The notes under the pieces are model-generated. The model searched no databases and was not told the origin of the DNA. It saw only the letters and a program-made list of their open reading frames with translations. Made by a program: the position numbers and the translations under genes. 59,447 bases of DNA from Streptomyces fructofermentans (GTDB lineage Bacteria; Actinomycetota; Actinomycetes; Streptomycetales; Streptomycetaceae): the NCBI RefSeq assembly GCF_014651055.1, contig NZ_BMWD01000026.1, positions 89,252 to 148,698 on the forward strand, in the 5' to 3' direction. Every line of letters begins with the position of its first letter. Within the stretch, counting starts at the first letter, position 1. Shown here piece after piece: positions 19,506 through 26,916 of this stretch.

Positions 19506-19537
19506 GGCGCCGGCCGGCCCGACAGCCGGCCGGCGCC
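19506..19537 (+). terminator. Strong hairpin between kinase and phosphatase genes
   Basis: Perfect 13-bp GC-only arms (19506-19518 / 19525-19537) around a 6-nt loop, seven bases after the kinase stop and 44 before the phosphatase start. It could end transcription or attenuate read-through. Confidence 0.75.
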
Positions 19538-19580
19538 TCTCGTCGTCCCCGTCCCCCATGGGCGTTCCAGCCGAGGAGCA

Positions 19581-22160
19581 ATGGACCCGTTGAACCACCC
19601 CGATTCACCCCCAGGACCGGCCGGCGAGCCGTCGGCGTCCGGAACCGCCGACTCCGGGACGTCTCCGGAGCCGAGGACGCCTCCCGGCCGGAAGGCGCCC
19701 GGTGCCCTCCCCGGCGGAGCGGAGACCGACCCCGCCGGGGAGCCCGCGCGGGAACCGGGCACCGGCGACGCACACTCCGCCGACGTGTCGCGCGCCGACG
19801 CCGGGCCGCCGGCGACCACCGTCGGCAGGCTCGCCGCCACCGTGGAAAGGCTGCGCCGTGAGGTCAGGGCGGCCCAGGCCGAGGCGGACGGCCGCGCGCT
19901 GGTCGAGCTCGCCAAGGGCATCCTCGTGGAGCGCCTGGGCTGCGGTCCGGCGCAGGCCGCCCGCCAGCTCACCGAACTCGCCGAGCAGGCCAGGGTGACC
20001 CCGCTGGCCTTCGCCGTGGAGGTCATCAACCAGGCCGCCCGCGACCGGCTGTCGGACGTGACCGGCGCCTTCCTCGCGGTCGCCAACGGCACGGACGCGC
20101 CCGAGGGCGAGGCGTCCGGCGCGGAGGCGACCTCTGCCGTCCAGCTCCGGGAGGCCGAGAGCGGCGCCCTGGCCGCGAGCGACGCCCAGGCCGTCGCCGA
20201 CTCCCTGCTGCAGCACGCCCTGGCCCCGCTCGGCGCGGTGGCCGTGGCCGTCTGGGCCGCGCGCTCGGACGGTTCCCTCACACTGGCCGGCAGCGCGGGC
20301 TTCACACCCGCGGAGTCCGGGCGCTGGCGCTACGTACCACCCGGGGTGGTGACGGTGGCCCGCAACTGCCTGACCGAACGCGCGGGCCAGTGGATCGGTT
20401 CGCTGTCCAGGACCGGCCTCCCCTCCATCGGGCAGCACCACCACCCCGACGGCGGCAGGGCCGCGCTTCCCGCCGGCACGGGTGGCCGCGTCAACGGCGT
20501 GCTGGAGATCGTCTGGCCCGGCCCCCAGCCGCAGCAGACCCCGCAGATCGTCCGTCAGGTGGAGGCACTGGCGGAGCTGTGCGCCCACACGTTGGAGTCG
20601 TACGCCCTCACGCACGGCGCCGACGCCGTGCACGAGCCGCGGGTGCTGCCCGACGCCACGGAACTGGTGGCCCTCGCCGACGGGCTGCACGATCCGGCGC
20701 TGGTCCTGGTCCCGCACCTCGACCGCGGACAGCTCGTCGACTTCCGCATCCACCACGTCAACAGCCAGTTCCTCGACCCGGCGGGCCGGCCCCGCGGCCT
20801 CGTCAGCGGTGCGCTGCTGCTGGAGGCGTACCCGATGGCCGCCGGGGAGAGCGAACTGTTCAACCGGGTCGAGCGCGTGTACGCGACCGGCGAGCCGTTC
20901 CGTGCCGAGCGCATCAACCTCACGGCGCTCGTCGACGAGGTGCAGCTCGCGGCGGTCGCCGACATCAGTGTGAGCAGGCACGGCAACAGCGTGCTGCTCA
21001 TCTGGCGCATCGAGGACGAGACGGCACGGCTGGCCAGCCTGCTCCAGCACGCCCAGCGGATGGGCCGGATCGGAGGCTTCGAGGAGAACCTGCTCACGGG
21101 TGAGATCACCTGGAACGGCCAGCTCTTCAGCCTGTACGGCAGGTCGACGTCCAGCCCGCCCGTGCCCCTGGAGGAGCTGCCGCTGCACGCGCATCCGGAC
21201 GACGCGGTCGCCATCGGCCGCTTCCTGCGCACCGTGCTGCACCACCGGCGCCCCGCGTCCGCCGCGTTCCGGCTCCAGCGTCCCGACGAGGTGACCCGGC
21301 ACATCCGCGTGGTGGCCGAGCCGGTGCTCGACGCGGACGGCGGGCTCTTCGTGGTGCGCGGGGCCTACCAGGACATCTCGGCCCAGCACTGGACCGAGGT
21401 GGCGCTCGCCGCCACCCGCGACCAGCTCGCGCACACCGAGCAGCAGGCCACCGAGCGCAACCGGCTGACGCTCCAGCTCCAGCACGCGATCATGCCGCCG
21501 ACGCAGGCCCCTCTGCAGGCGCCGGGCCTGGACGTGGCCGTCAGGTACCGGCCGGCCGAGACCGAGCAGCTCGTGGGCGGCGACTGGTACGACGCGGTCG
21601 TCCTGCCGTCCGGACTGGTGCTCGTGTGCGTGGGCGACGTGGCCGGGCACGGCATAGAGGCGGCGACCAGCATGGTGGTCCTGCGCAACGCGCTGCGGGG
21701 GCTCGCCGTGACCGGCGCCGGCCCGGGCCAGCTCCTGTCGTGGCTGAACATCGTGGCGCACCACCTGACGGGCGCGGTCACCGCGACGGCGGTGTGCGGC
21801 CTGTACGACCCCGGCCCGCGGACCCTGCGGTGGGCCAGGGCGGGCCATCTGCCGCCCGTTCTGGTGCGCGGCCCGGAGGCGGTGGCGCTGCCGCTGCTCA
21901 AGGGCATGCTGCTGGGCGCGGTGCCGGAGGCCCGGTACGAGGAGGACGAGGTGCAGCTCGCGGAGGACGACACGCTGCTGATGTACACGGACGGCCTGAT
22001 CGAGCGACGGGACCGCTCGGTCGAGGAGTCGCTGGCCCATCTCCTCGACACGGCGCGTACGGCGCCGGCGAAGCTGGACCAGAAGCTGGACCGCCTCCTC
22101 ACCTACAGCAGGTCGGACACCGACGACGACACCTGCATCGTCGGCATACGGGTGTCGTAG
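19581..22160 (+). CDS. ANTAR-GAF-PAS-PP2C serine phosphatase
   Basis: An 859-residue multi-domain phosphatase. Residues 1-80 are Pro/Gly-rich and probably disordered. Residues about 84-152 form a coiled coil plus ANTAR-like three-helix unit (LVELAKGILVERLGCGPAQA, then LAFAVEVINQA); ANTAR domains usually bind RNA antiterminator hairpins. GAF is about 195-355, two PAS-like regions about 365-610, and the SpoIIE-type PP2C about 640-855 with GGDWYD, GDVAGHG, YTDGLIE and DDDTCI all intact. It should dephosphorylate a STAS antagonist, most simply the one at 22571. The start ATG 19581 has GAGGAG only two to three bases away, rather close. It follows the hybrid kinase by 82 bases across a strong hairpin. 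Confidence 0.88.
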   Translation: MDPLNHPDSPPGPAGEPSASGTADSGTSPEPRTPPGRKAPGALPGGAETDPAGEPAREPGTGDAHSADVSRADAGPPATTVGRLAATVERLRREVRAAQAEADGRALVELAKGILVERLGCGPAQAARQLTELAEQARVTPLAFAVEVINQAARDRLSDVTGAFLAVANGTDAPEGEASGAEATSAVQLREAESGALAASDAQAVADSLLQHALAPLGAVAVAVWAARSDGSLTLAGSAGFTPAESGRWRYVPPGVVTVARNCLTERAGQWIGSLSRTGLPSIGQHHHPDGGRAALPAGTGGRVNGVLEIVWPGPQPQQTPQIVRQVEALAELCAHTLESYALTHGADAVHEPRVLPDATELVALADGLHDPALVLVPHLDRGQLVDFRIHHVNSQFLDPAGRPRGLVSGALLLEAYPMAAGESELFNRVERVYATGEPFRAERINLTALVDEVQLAAVADISVSRHGNSVLLIWRIEDETARLASLLQHAQRMGRIGGFEENLLTGEITWNGQLFSLYGRSTSSPPVPLEELPLHAHPDDAVAIGRFLRTVLHHRRPASAAFRLQRPDEVTRHIRVVAEPVLDADGGLFVVRGAYQDISAQHWTEVALAATRDQLAHTEQQATERNRLTLQLQHAIMPPTQAPLQAPGLDVAVRYRPAETEQLVGGDWYDAVVLPSGLVLVCVGDVAGHGIEAATSMVVLRNALRGLAVTGAGPGQLLSWLNIVAHHLTGAVTATAVCGLYDPGPRTLRWARAGHLPPVLVRGPEAVALPLLKGMLLGAVPEARYEEDEVQLAEDDTLLMYTDGLIERRDRSVEESLAHLLDTARTAPAKLDQKLDRLLTYSRSDTDDDTCIVGIRVS

Positions 22161-22214
22161 GAGGGCGCCCCGGAAGTGCGGGCGTGACCGCGCTCCGGTG
22201 GCCGGAGTGCCCCC

Positions 22215-22239
22215 GCATGGACCCGCGATGCGGGGGTAC
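22215..22239 (+). promoter_or_regulatory. SigB-type promoter candidate (distal)
   Basis: GCAT at 22215-22218, 15 bases, GGGTAC at 22234-22239: a full match to GNNT-N14-16-GGGTA(C/T). It overlaps the phosphatase-terminating hairpin, so it may be coincidental; it lies 330 bases before the STAS start. Confidence 0.3.
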
Positions 22240-22510
22240 ACGCGCGTGCATGCGCGTCACTCAGCAGCGAACCGCCCCGGGGAGGGCGCGTGACCGGCAC
22301 CGCCCGGCACACGCGCGTGCGCCCTCCGTGAGCCCACGCGCCCCGGCCGGTCCGGCACGCCCGGCCGGTCGGAGCGGTCCGGCGTCCCCGGCCGCCGACG
22401 GTCCGTCGGGGCGGAGCGATCCGGCGGACGCCGGTGGTTCCGGCAGATCCGGCCGATCCGGCCGATCCGGCGACGAGAACTTGATCACGTCTGGCGACCG
22501 GTGCCCCGTG

Positions 22511-22535
22511 GCATCGAACGCGCAGACGGGGGTAA
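22511..22535 (+). promoter_or_regulatory. SigB-type promoter candidate (proximal)
   Basis: GCAT at 22511-22514, 15 bases, GGGTAA at 22530-22535, ending 35 bases before the STAS start codon. One mismatch to the SigB-type consensus in the -10. Confidence 0.4.
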
Positions 22536-22570
22536 CCAGCCCAAGCCGCCAACACCCGTGGGAGATCCTT

Positions 22571-22990
22571 GTGTCCATTGCCCAGAACCCCCTGTCCGTC
22601 GAGGTCACCCTGCCTCGCGAGGACATCGCCCTGTTCACGGTGGCGGGCTATCTGGACGTCGATACGTCGACCGAGCTGCGGCACCATCTGGCGAACCAGT
22701 TCCATCACGGGCGCCGGCACTTCCTCCTGGACCTGTCGGCCGTTCCCTTCATGGACTCCTCCGGGATGAACATCATCGTCCGCGCCTACCAGCAGGCCCG
22801 TGAGTCCGGGGGCAGCGTGCACATCATCGCGCCCGTACCGGCCGTGCAGCGGATCCTGGACCTCACCGGCGTCAGCATCACGGTCCCGATATCCGGCACC
22901 GTCGAGGAGTCGCTCGCGCTGGTGGAGAAGTCGGACGCGACCGACACGACCGACACGGCCGGCGGCGCGGGGCACGCGCCCCGCGTCTGA
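22571..22990 (+). CDS. STAS anti-sigma factor antagonist
   Basis: A 139-residue STAS protein, the closest here to classical RsbV/BldG. The phosphorylation loop is VPFMDSSGMNII (about residues 56-67) and the C-terminal segment RILDLTGVS is intact; the last 20 residues are an Asp/Thr-rich tail. GTG 22571 is preceded by GGAG with a six-base gap. It lies downstream of the hybrid kinase and ANTAR-PP2C genes and is probably the substrate of that phosphatase, while a GHKL kinase elsewhere would re-phosphorylate it. A SigB-like promoter candidate 35 bases upstream suggests feedback from the sigma factor it helps release. Confidence 0.9.
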   Translation: MSIAQNPLSVEVTLPREDIALFTVAGYLDVDTSTELRHHLANQFHHGRRHFLLDLSAVPFMDSSGMNIIVRAYQQARESGGSVHIIAPVPAVQRILDLTGVSITVPISGTVEESLALVEKSDATDTTDTAGGAGHAPRV

Positions 22991-23010
22991 CCGACCTCCC
23001 GCCTCCGCGC

Positions 23011-23049
23011 GCCCGCCCCCACCGGGGAGCCGCGCGGCCGGGGGCGGGC
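23011..23049 (+). terminator. Hairpin after STAS gene
   Basis: Perfect 10-bp arms (23011-23020 / 23040-23049), about 20 bases after the STAS stop. Confidence 0.7.
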
Positions 23050-23062
23050 CGACCGCGCGGCA

Positions 23063-23080
23063 ACAGTTGTCGTTTGACAA
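23063..23080. promoter_or_regulatory. MarR-operator-like motif (copy A)
   Basis: ACAGTTGTCGTTTGACAA contains the inverted repeat TTGTC-N4-GACAA. A second copy with 16 of 18 bases identical lies at 25077-25094. This copy sits between the ends of the STAS and MarR genes rather than before an obvious start. Confidence 0.45.
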
Positions 23081-23227
23081 TGGTTCGATCGAGGCAGCAC
23101 AGTGAGGCAGCGCGGGAGCGCGGAAGGGGAACGGGATGTGCCTGGGGACGTCAACGGGTGTCCGCGCCGGTGGGGCCCTGCCGACGGCCGCGCGCACACC
23201 GCCGGCCACCGGCGGCACCACGCGCGG

Positions 23228-23704
23228 TCAGGCGCTCCGCGCCCCGGGCGCCTCGTCGTCGTGGATCTCCTCCGAGGCGGCCGCGCAGAAGGCCACGAGC
23301 CCTTGGAGCAGCGCGCTGCGGTGCCCGGCCGGCATCTGCTCCAGCACGGACTCCAGGGCGCGTTCGCGGCGGGACCGCAGGTCGCCGAGGAACACCCGGC
23401 CGCGGGGACTCAGGTACAACCGCAGTTCGCGGCGGCTGGTGGCGCCCGGCCTGCGCTCCACGAATCCCACGGCCTGGAGCCGGTCGCACAGGCGGCTCGT
23501 CGACGGAGGCGTCGACCCGAGCGCGTCGGCGAGGGTCCGGAGGTTGATCCCCTCATTGTGTTCCAGGATGAACAGCACCCGGAGCTGGGACGCCGAGACC
23601 GGCGCCGTCGACGCACGCCCCCACAGGACCTCGAGCAGCTCCGCCGCCTCTGAGGTCACGCGCGCCACCTCGTGGGGCTGCGGGCGCGAATGGGAGGAAG
23701 TCAC
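23228..23704 (-). CDS. MarR family regulator (left copy)
   Basis: A 158-residue MarR winged-helix regulator. The DNA-reading region is LRTLADALGSTPPSTSRLCDRLQAVGF (about residues 55-81; segments LRTLADALGS and STSRLCDRLQAV) and the wing is RRELRLYLSPRG. GTG 23702-23704 is taken as the start, with GGAAGAG upstream. It is divergent from the PP2C gene at 23855, and a related MarR (29765-30280) closes the other end of the cluster; they share SRLCDRL, RREVRL-type wings and similar length. Regulation of the stressosome genes through TTGTC-N4-GACAA sites is a reasonable inference. Confidence 0.87.
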   Translation of the reverse strand: MTSSHSRPQPHEVARVTSEAAELLEVLWGRASTAPVSASQLRVLFILEHNEGINLRTLADALGSTPPSTSRLCDRLQAVGFVERRPGATSRRELRLYLSPRGRVFLGDLRSRRERALESVLEQMPAGHRSALLQGLVAFCAAASEEIHDDEAPGARSA

Positions 23705-23854
23705 GATGCCACTCTTCCAGGCTTCATGGACGCTGTCAGCCCGCGAGTTCGGGCGGCACACGGACAACAGTGACACATACCAGGCAGGAACGGCGCCGCC
23801 CACCCGACAGCGGGGACCCGGCGCCGCGACGGAGAGAACGGCGTATCCGACATC

Positions 23855-25027
23855 GTGAACAGATTCGTGGCAGCCGAGCGAGCGCTGCGGTCCGCGGCTC
23901 CGCACCAGTTGGTGGAGGCGGTCCGGGATGCGCTGCGCACCCACTACGCGGCGGAGGACGTCCAGCTCTTCATGGCCGACTACGGGCTGACCCTGCTGCA
24001 GGCCGTGAGCAGCGGAACGCCGGACCCGGACCCGCTGCCGGTGCGCACCGGACCGGCAGGACGGGCGTTCGGGGCCCAGCAGCCGTTCGTCGAGGACCTC
24101 GGCGGCGGCCGGGTGCGCGTCCATCTGCCGGTCACCGTACGCGGCGACCGGCTCGGCATCCTGTCCGTGACGATGCCCACGGCGGAGCAGGCCGGGGAGC
24201 GGATCGCGGAGCTGGCCGAGGTGGCCGAGGTGCTGGGCCACGAGGTCGTGGTCGCCGAGCGTGACACCGACCTCTACCTCCAGGCACGGCGCACCGACCG
24301 GCTGACGCTCGCGGCGGAGATGCAGTGGCAGTTGCTGCCCGCGCGTTCCTGCGCCCGGCCCGAGTACGCGCTGGGCGCGCAACTGGAACCCGCCTACGCC
24401 GTGTTCGGCGACAACTTCGACTGGTGCGCCACCTCGGACCACCTGATGCTCTACATCACCAACGGCATGGGCGAGGGCATCGAGGCCGCGCTGCTGACCA
24501 ATCTGGGCATCAACGCGCTGCGCAACGCGCGGCGCGCGGGCATCTCCATCGCGGACCAGGCCGCCCTCGCCGACCAGGCGATCTACGCCCACTACCGCGG
24601 TGACGCCCATCTGTCCGTGCTGATGCTCGACCTGGAGCTGTCGACCGGCCGGCTCCAGGTCGTGGACGCCGGATCGCCGCGGATGCTGTACCTGCGCGAC
24701 CGGACGGTGACCGCCGTCGACTTCGAGGAGCAGCTTCCGCTGGGCATGTTCGAGGAGACCGACTATGTCGCGCAGGAGTACCGGGTCGAGCCGGGCGACC
24801 GGCTCCTGTTCGTCAGTGACGGGGTGCACGCCGTCGCGGCGCCCGGCGGCGAGCGGTACGGGGAGCGGGCCCTCGCCCGGGCGATCACGTCCACCAGCCT
24901 GCTGCCGCCGGCCGAGGTGCCCGGAGCGGTGCTGCGGGAGCTGACGGGCCACCGCGGCCGGCCCGTGCCCGACGACGACGCGCTGGTGCTGTGCCTCGAC
25001 TGGTACGGAAAGCAGCCGAACCCCTAG
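23855..25027 (+). CDS. GAF-like plus SpoIIE-type PP2C with altered metal site
   Basis: A 390-residue protein with a GAF-like input domain (about 15-140) and a PP2C-type domain (about 150-385). Compared with the other phosphatases here, its metal site is changed. GDNFD (D186, D189) replaces GGDxYD, and the key GDV-x-G-H-G loop reads ITNGMGEG with Asn203 where an Asp normally binds manganese; D322 (SDGV) and DDDAL remain. Activity may be low or absent, or it may act as a binding protein. GTG 23855 is the start, 150 bases from the divergent MarR. It precedes the RsbR-S-T operon by 136 bases and is probably part of the same system. Confidence 0.85.
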   Translation: MNRFVAAERALRSAAPHQLVEAVRDALRTHYAAEDVQLFMADYGLTLLQAVSSGTPDPDPLPVRTGPAGRAFGAQQPFVEDLGGGRVRVHLPVTVRGDRLGILSVTMPTAEQAGERIAELAEVAEVLGHEVVVAERDTDLYLQARRTDRLTLAAEMQWQLLPARSCARPEYALGAQLEPAYAVFGDNFDWCATSDHLMLYITNGMGEGIEAALLTNLGINALRNARRAGISIADQAALADQAIYAHYRGDAHLSVLMLDLELSTGRLQVVDAGSPRMLYLRDRTVTAVDFEEQLPLGMFEETDYVAQEYRVEPGDRLLFVSDGVHAVAAPGGERYGERALARAITSTSLLPPAEVPGAVLRELTGHRGRPVPDDDALVLCLDWYGKQPNP

Positions 25028-25076
25028 GAGGCGGGGGTGTCGCACACCGGGTGCCGCGCCGCGCGGGGCCACGACT

Positions 25077-25094
25077 ACAGTTGTCGTTCGGCAA
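25077..25094. promoter_or_regulatory. MarR-operator-like motif (copy B), before rsbR
   Basis: ACAGTTGTCGTTCGGCAA, 16/18 identical to copy A, with one mismatch in the right half-site. It lies 70 bases before the rsbR start, a good position for an operator of the stressosome operon. Confidence 0.5.
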
Positions 25095-25163
25095 GAGTCA
25101 TGCCGCCGCCTCGTTGCCTCCAGCGAGTCCGGAGCGATCCACTGCATGTGAGGAGATGAGAAG

Positions 25164-26060
25164 GTGCCGGAGCACGAAACGGCAGAACAGCGAGCGCCGC
25201 ACGACGAGGTCGCGGACTTCCTGCGCCGCCGCCGTGAGCAGATCGCCCAGCGGTGGGCCGACGTACCACTGTTCCGCACGGTCTTCACCGTGTCCCGGGA
25301 CGAGGCGGTCGAGGCCGGCAAGTCCGTCGTCGAGGCATTGGCCGCGGTGGCCGCGGCGGGACGCGCCGAGGACGCCGAGGCGGCCGGATTCGGTGTGGTG
25401 CGCGAGCAGTTGACCAGGACGGCGGCAGCGCGGTCGCGGGCGGGCGCCAGCTCCGCCCAGGTGTCGAACGAGGTCGACGCCCTGCGCACCCCCGTGGTGG
25501 ACCTCCTGGTCGCCGACCTGTCCGCGGCACCGGCCGAGCACGTGCGCGAGTGCTCCACCGCGCTGACCGTCCTGATGGGGACGCTGCGACTGGTGGTCAT
25601 GGAGTCGGCGCTCAGCGAGGGCCAGGCCCTCATCGACCGGCAGCGGCTCCAGCTCCTGGAGGTCGCCACCCCCGTGATCAAGCTCTGGGACGGCATCGTC
25701 GCCGTACCCCTGATCGGCACGCTGGACAGCGCCCGCAGCCAGGTCGTGATGGAGACGCTGCTGGAGGCGGTGGTCGAGCAGCACGCCAGGTTCGCGATCC
25801 TCGACATCACGGGTGTGCCGACCGTCGACTCCCTGGTGGCGCAGCACCTGATGAAGACGGTCGCGGCCGCACGGCTGATGGGCGCGGAATGCGTGGTCTC
25901 CGGCATCCGTCCGGCCATCGCGCAGACCATCGTCCACCTGGGTCTCGACCTGGGCACGGTGGTGACCCGGGCGAGTCTCGCCGACGCCCTGGCGTACGCG
26001 CTCGACCAGCAGGGCACCGGCATCGTGGAGTCGACGCCCCACGCTGCGGGTCAGCGGTGA
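25164..26060 (+). CDS. rsbR: RsbR-type stressosome co-antagonist (RsbRD N-domain + STAS)
   Basis: A 298-residue RsbR paralogue. Residues about 15-160 are an all-helical sensor domain of the RsbRD type (no haem or flavin motif seen), and about 178-285 a STAS domain. The STAS carries the stressosome phosphorylation region ILDITGVPTVDSLVA (Ser223 at the usual first position) and SGIRPAIAQTIVHLG (Thr255). RsbR and RsbS form the icosahedral stressosome scaffold that holds RsbT until stress. GTG 25164 has GAGGAG upstream. Its stop overlaps the rsbS start (GTGA), giving tight coupling. Confidence 0.92.
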   Translation: MPEHETAEQRAPHDEVADFLRRRREQIAQRWADVPLFRTVFTVSRDEAVEAGKSVVEALAAVAAAGRAEDAEAAGFGVVREQLTRTAAARSRAGASSAQVSNEVDALRTPVVDLLVADLSAAPAEHVRECSTALTVLMGTLRLVVMESALSEGQALIDRQRLQLLEVATPVIKLWDGIVAVPLIGTLDSARSQVVMETLLEAVVEQHARFAILDITGVPTVDSLVAQHLMKTVAAARLMGAECVVSGIRPAIAQTIVHLGLDLGTVVTRASLADALAYALDQQGTGIVESTPHAAGQR

Positions 26061-26476
26061 GCGACCCGTACCCCCGCGCGCCCTCGACGCACGTGCCGGT
26101 GCTCAGGCTGGGCGACGTACTCCTCGTCACCCTCCAGGGCGACCTGCACGACAGCACGGCCGAGCAGCTCCAGCAGGACATCGGCGAGGCCATCGCGCGC
26201 AGTTCGGTCTCCGGTGTCGTCATCGACATCTCCGGTGTCGAGATCGTCGACTCGTTCCTGGGGCGGGTCCTCGCCGAGATCGCGGCCAAGGCGCGGCTGC
26301 TCGCCGCGCAGACCGTCGTGGCCGGCATGCGGCCGGCGGTCGCGATCACCCTGGTGGAGCTGGGCCTGACGCTGCCCGGCATGCGCACCGCGCTCGACGC
26401 GCAGGACGCGCTGGGGATGCTGACCCGTCAGGCCGCGTCGTCCCGCCCCGCTCACGCACGGCAGGAGAGTCCGTGA
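26057..26476 (+). CDS. rsbS: RsbS stressosome antagonist
   Basis: A 139-residue single-domain STAS protein of the RsbS type, the second scaffold subunit and direct antagonist of RsbT. The loop DISGVEIVDSFLGRVL (Ser within VDSF, about residue 66) is the RsbT phosphorylation site in the family, and GMRPAVAITLVELGL is the conserved following segment. GTG 26057 overlaps the rsbR stop and its own stop overlaps the next start (GTGA), so stoichiometry is probably fixed by coupling. It carries a roughly 20-residue C-terminal extension. Confidence 0.93.
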   Translation: MSDPYPRAPSTHVPVLRLGDVLLVTLQGDLHDSTAEQLQQDIGEAIARSSVSGVVIDISGVEIVDSFLGRVLAEIAAKARLLAAQTVVAGMRPAVAITLVELGLTLPGMRTALDAQDALGMLTRQAASSRPAHARQESP

Positions 26477-26916
26477 TGCAGACAGCCGGCCGTGTCGAGG
26501 CCAGCCTGCCCATCAGTTCGGACATGGATCTGGCCTGGGTGCGCCAGCATGTGCGGCAGACGGCCGCCGAGCTCGGCTTCGGCCTGGTGGAGCAGACCAA
26601 GCTGGTCACCGCGGCCAGTGAACTGGCGCGCAACACGCTGGTGCACGGCGGAGGCGGCCGGCTGGAGTCGGTGCGCCTCGCGAACGGGCATGTACGGGGG
26701 CTGCGGCTGACCTTCGCCGACGACGGCCCGGGCATCCCGGACGTGGAACGGGCCCTCACCGACGGCTACACGTCGGGCGACGGCCTGGGCATGGGGCTCG
26801 GCGGAGCCCGGCGGCTGGTGCACGAGTTCTCGATCGACAGCGGTCCGGACGCGGGCACCCGGGTCACGGTCATCTCCTGGACCGTCCGGCCGCCGCATCC
26901 GCGCGGGGAGGTGTGA
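26473..26916 (+). CDS. rsbT: RsbT switch kinase
   Basis: A 147-residue GHKL kinase of the RsbT type. In the stressosome model it phosphorylates RsbR and RsbS, leaves the complex and activates a PP2C phosphatase. Intact N box (ASELARNTLVHGGGG), G1 (DDGPGIPD) and G2 (GDGLGMGLGGARRL). Start is GTG 26473 (overlapping the rsbS stop) or the adjoining ATG 26476; CAGGAGAG precedes it. The phosphatase it would activate is probably one of the PP2C proteins at 28001 or 23855. Confidence 0.93.
   Translation: MMQTAGRVEASLPISSDMDLAWVRQHVRQTAAELGFGLVEQTKLVTAASELARNTLVHGGGGRLESVRLANGHVRGLRLTFADDGPGIPDVERALTDGYTSGDGLGMGLGGARRLVHEFSIDSGPDAGTRVTVISWTVRPPHPRGEV

Larger units (their letters stand above)
22161..22570. 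other. Intergenic with hairpin and two SigB-like promoter candidates
   Basis: 410 bases without a gene. It contains a 9-bp hairpin (22210-22218 / 22228-22236) likely ending the phosphatase transcript, a GATCCGGCC triple repeat near 22446-22471, and two GCAT-N15-GGGTA elements. Confidence 0.55.

Noticed and set aside
23102..23653. Plus-strand frame starting just after the MarR-like motif at 23063
   Set aside because: It is entirely antisense to the MarR gene and shows no coding bias; the motif position stays unexplained.
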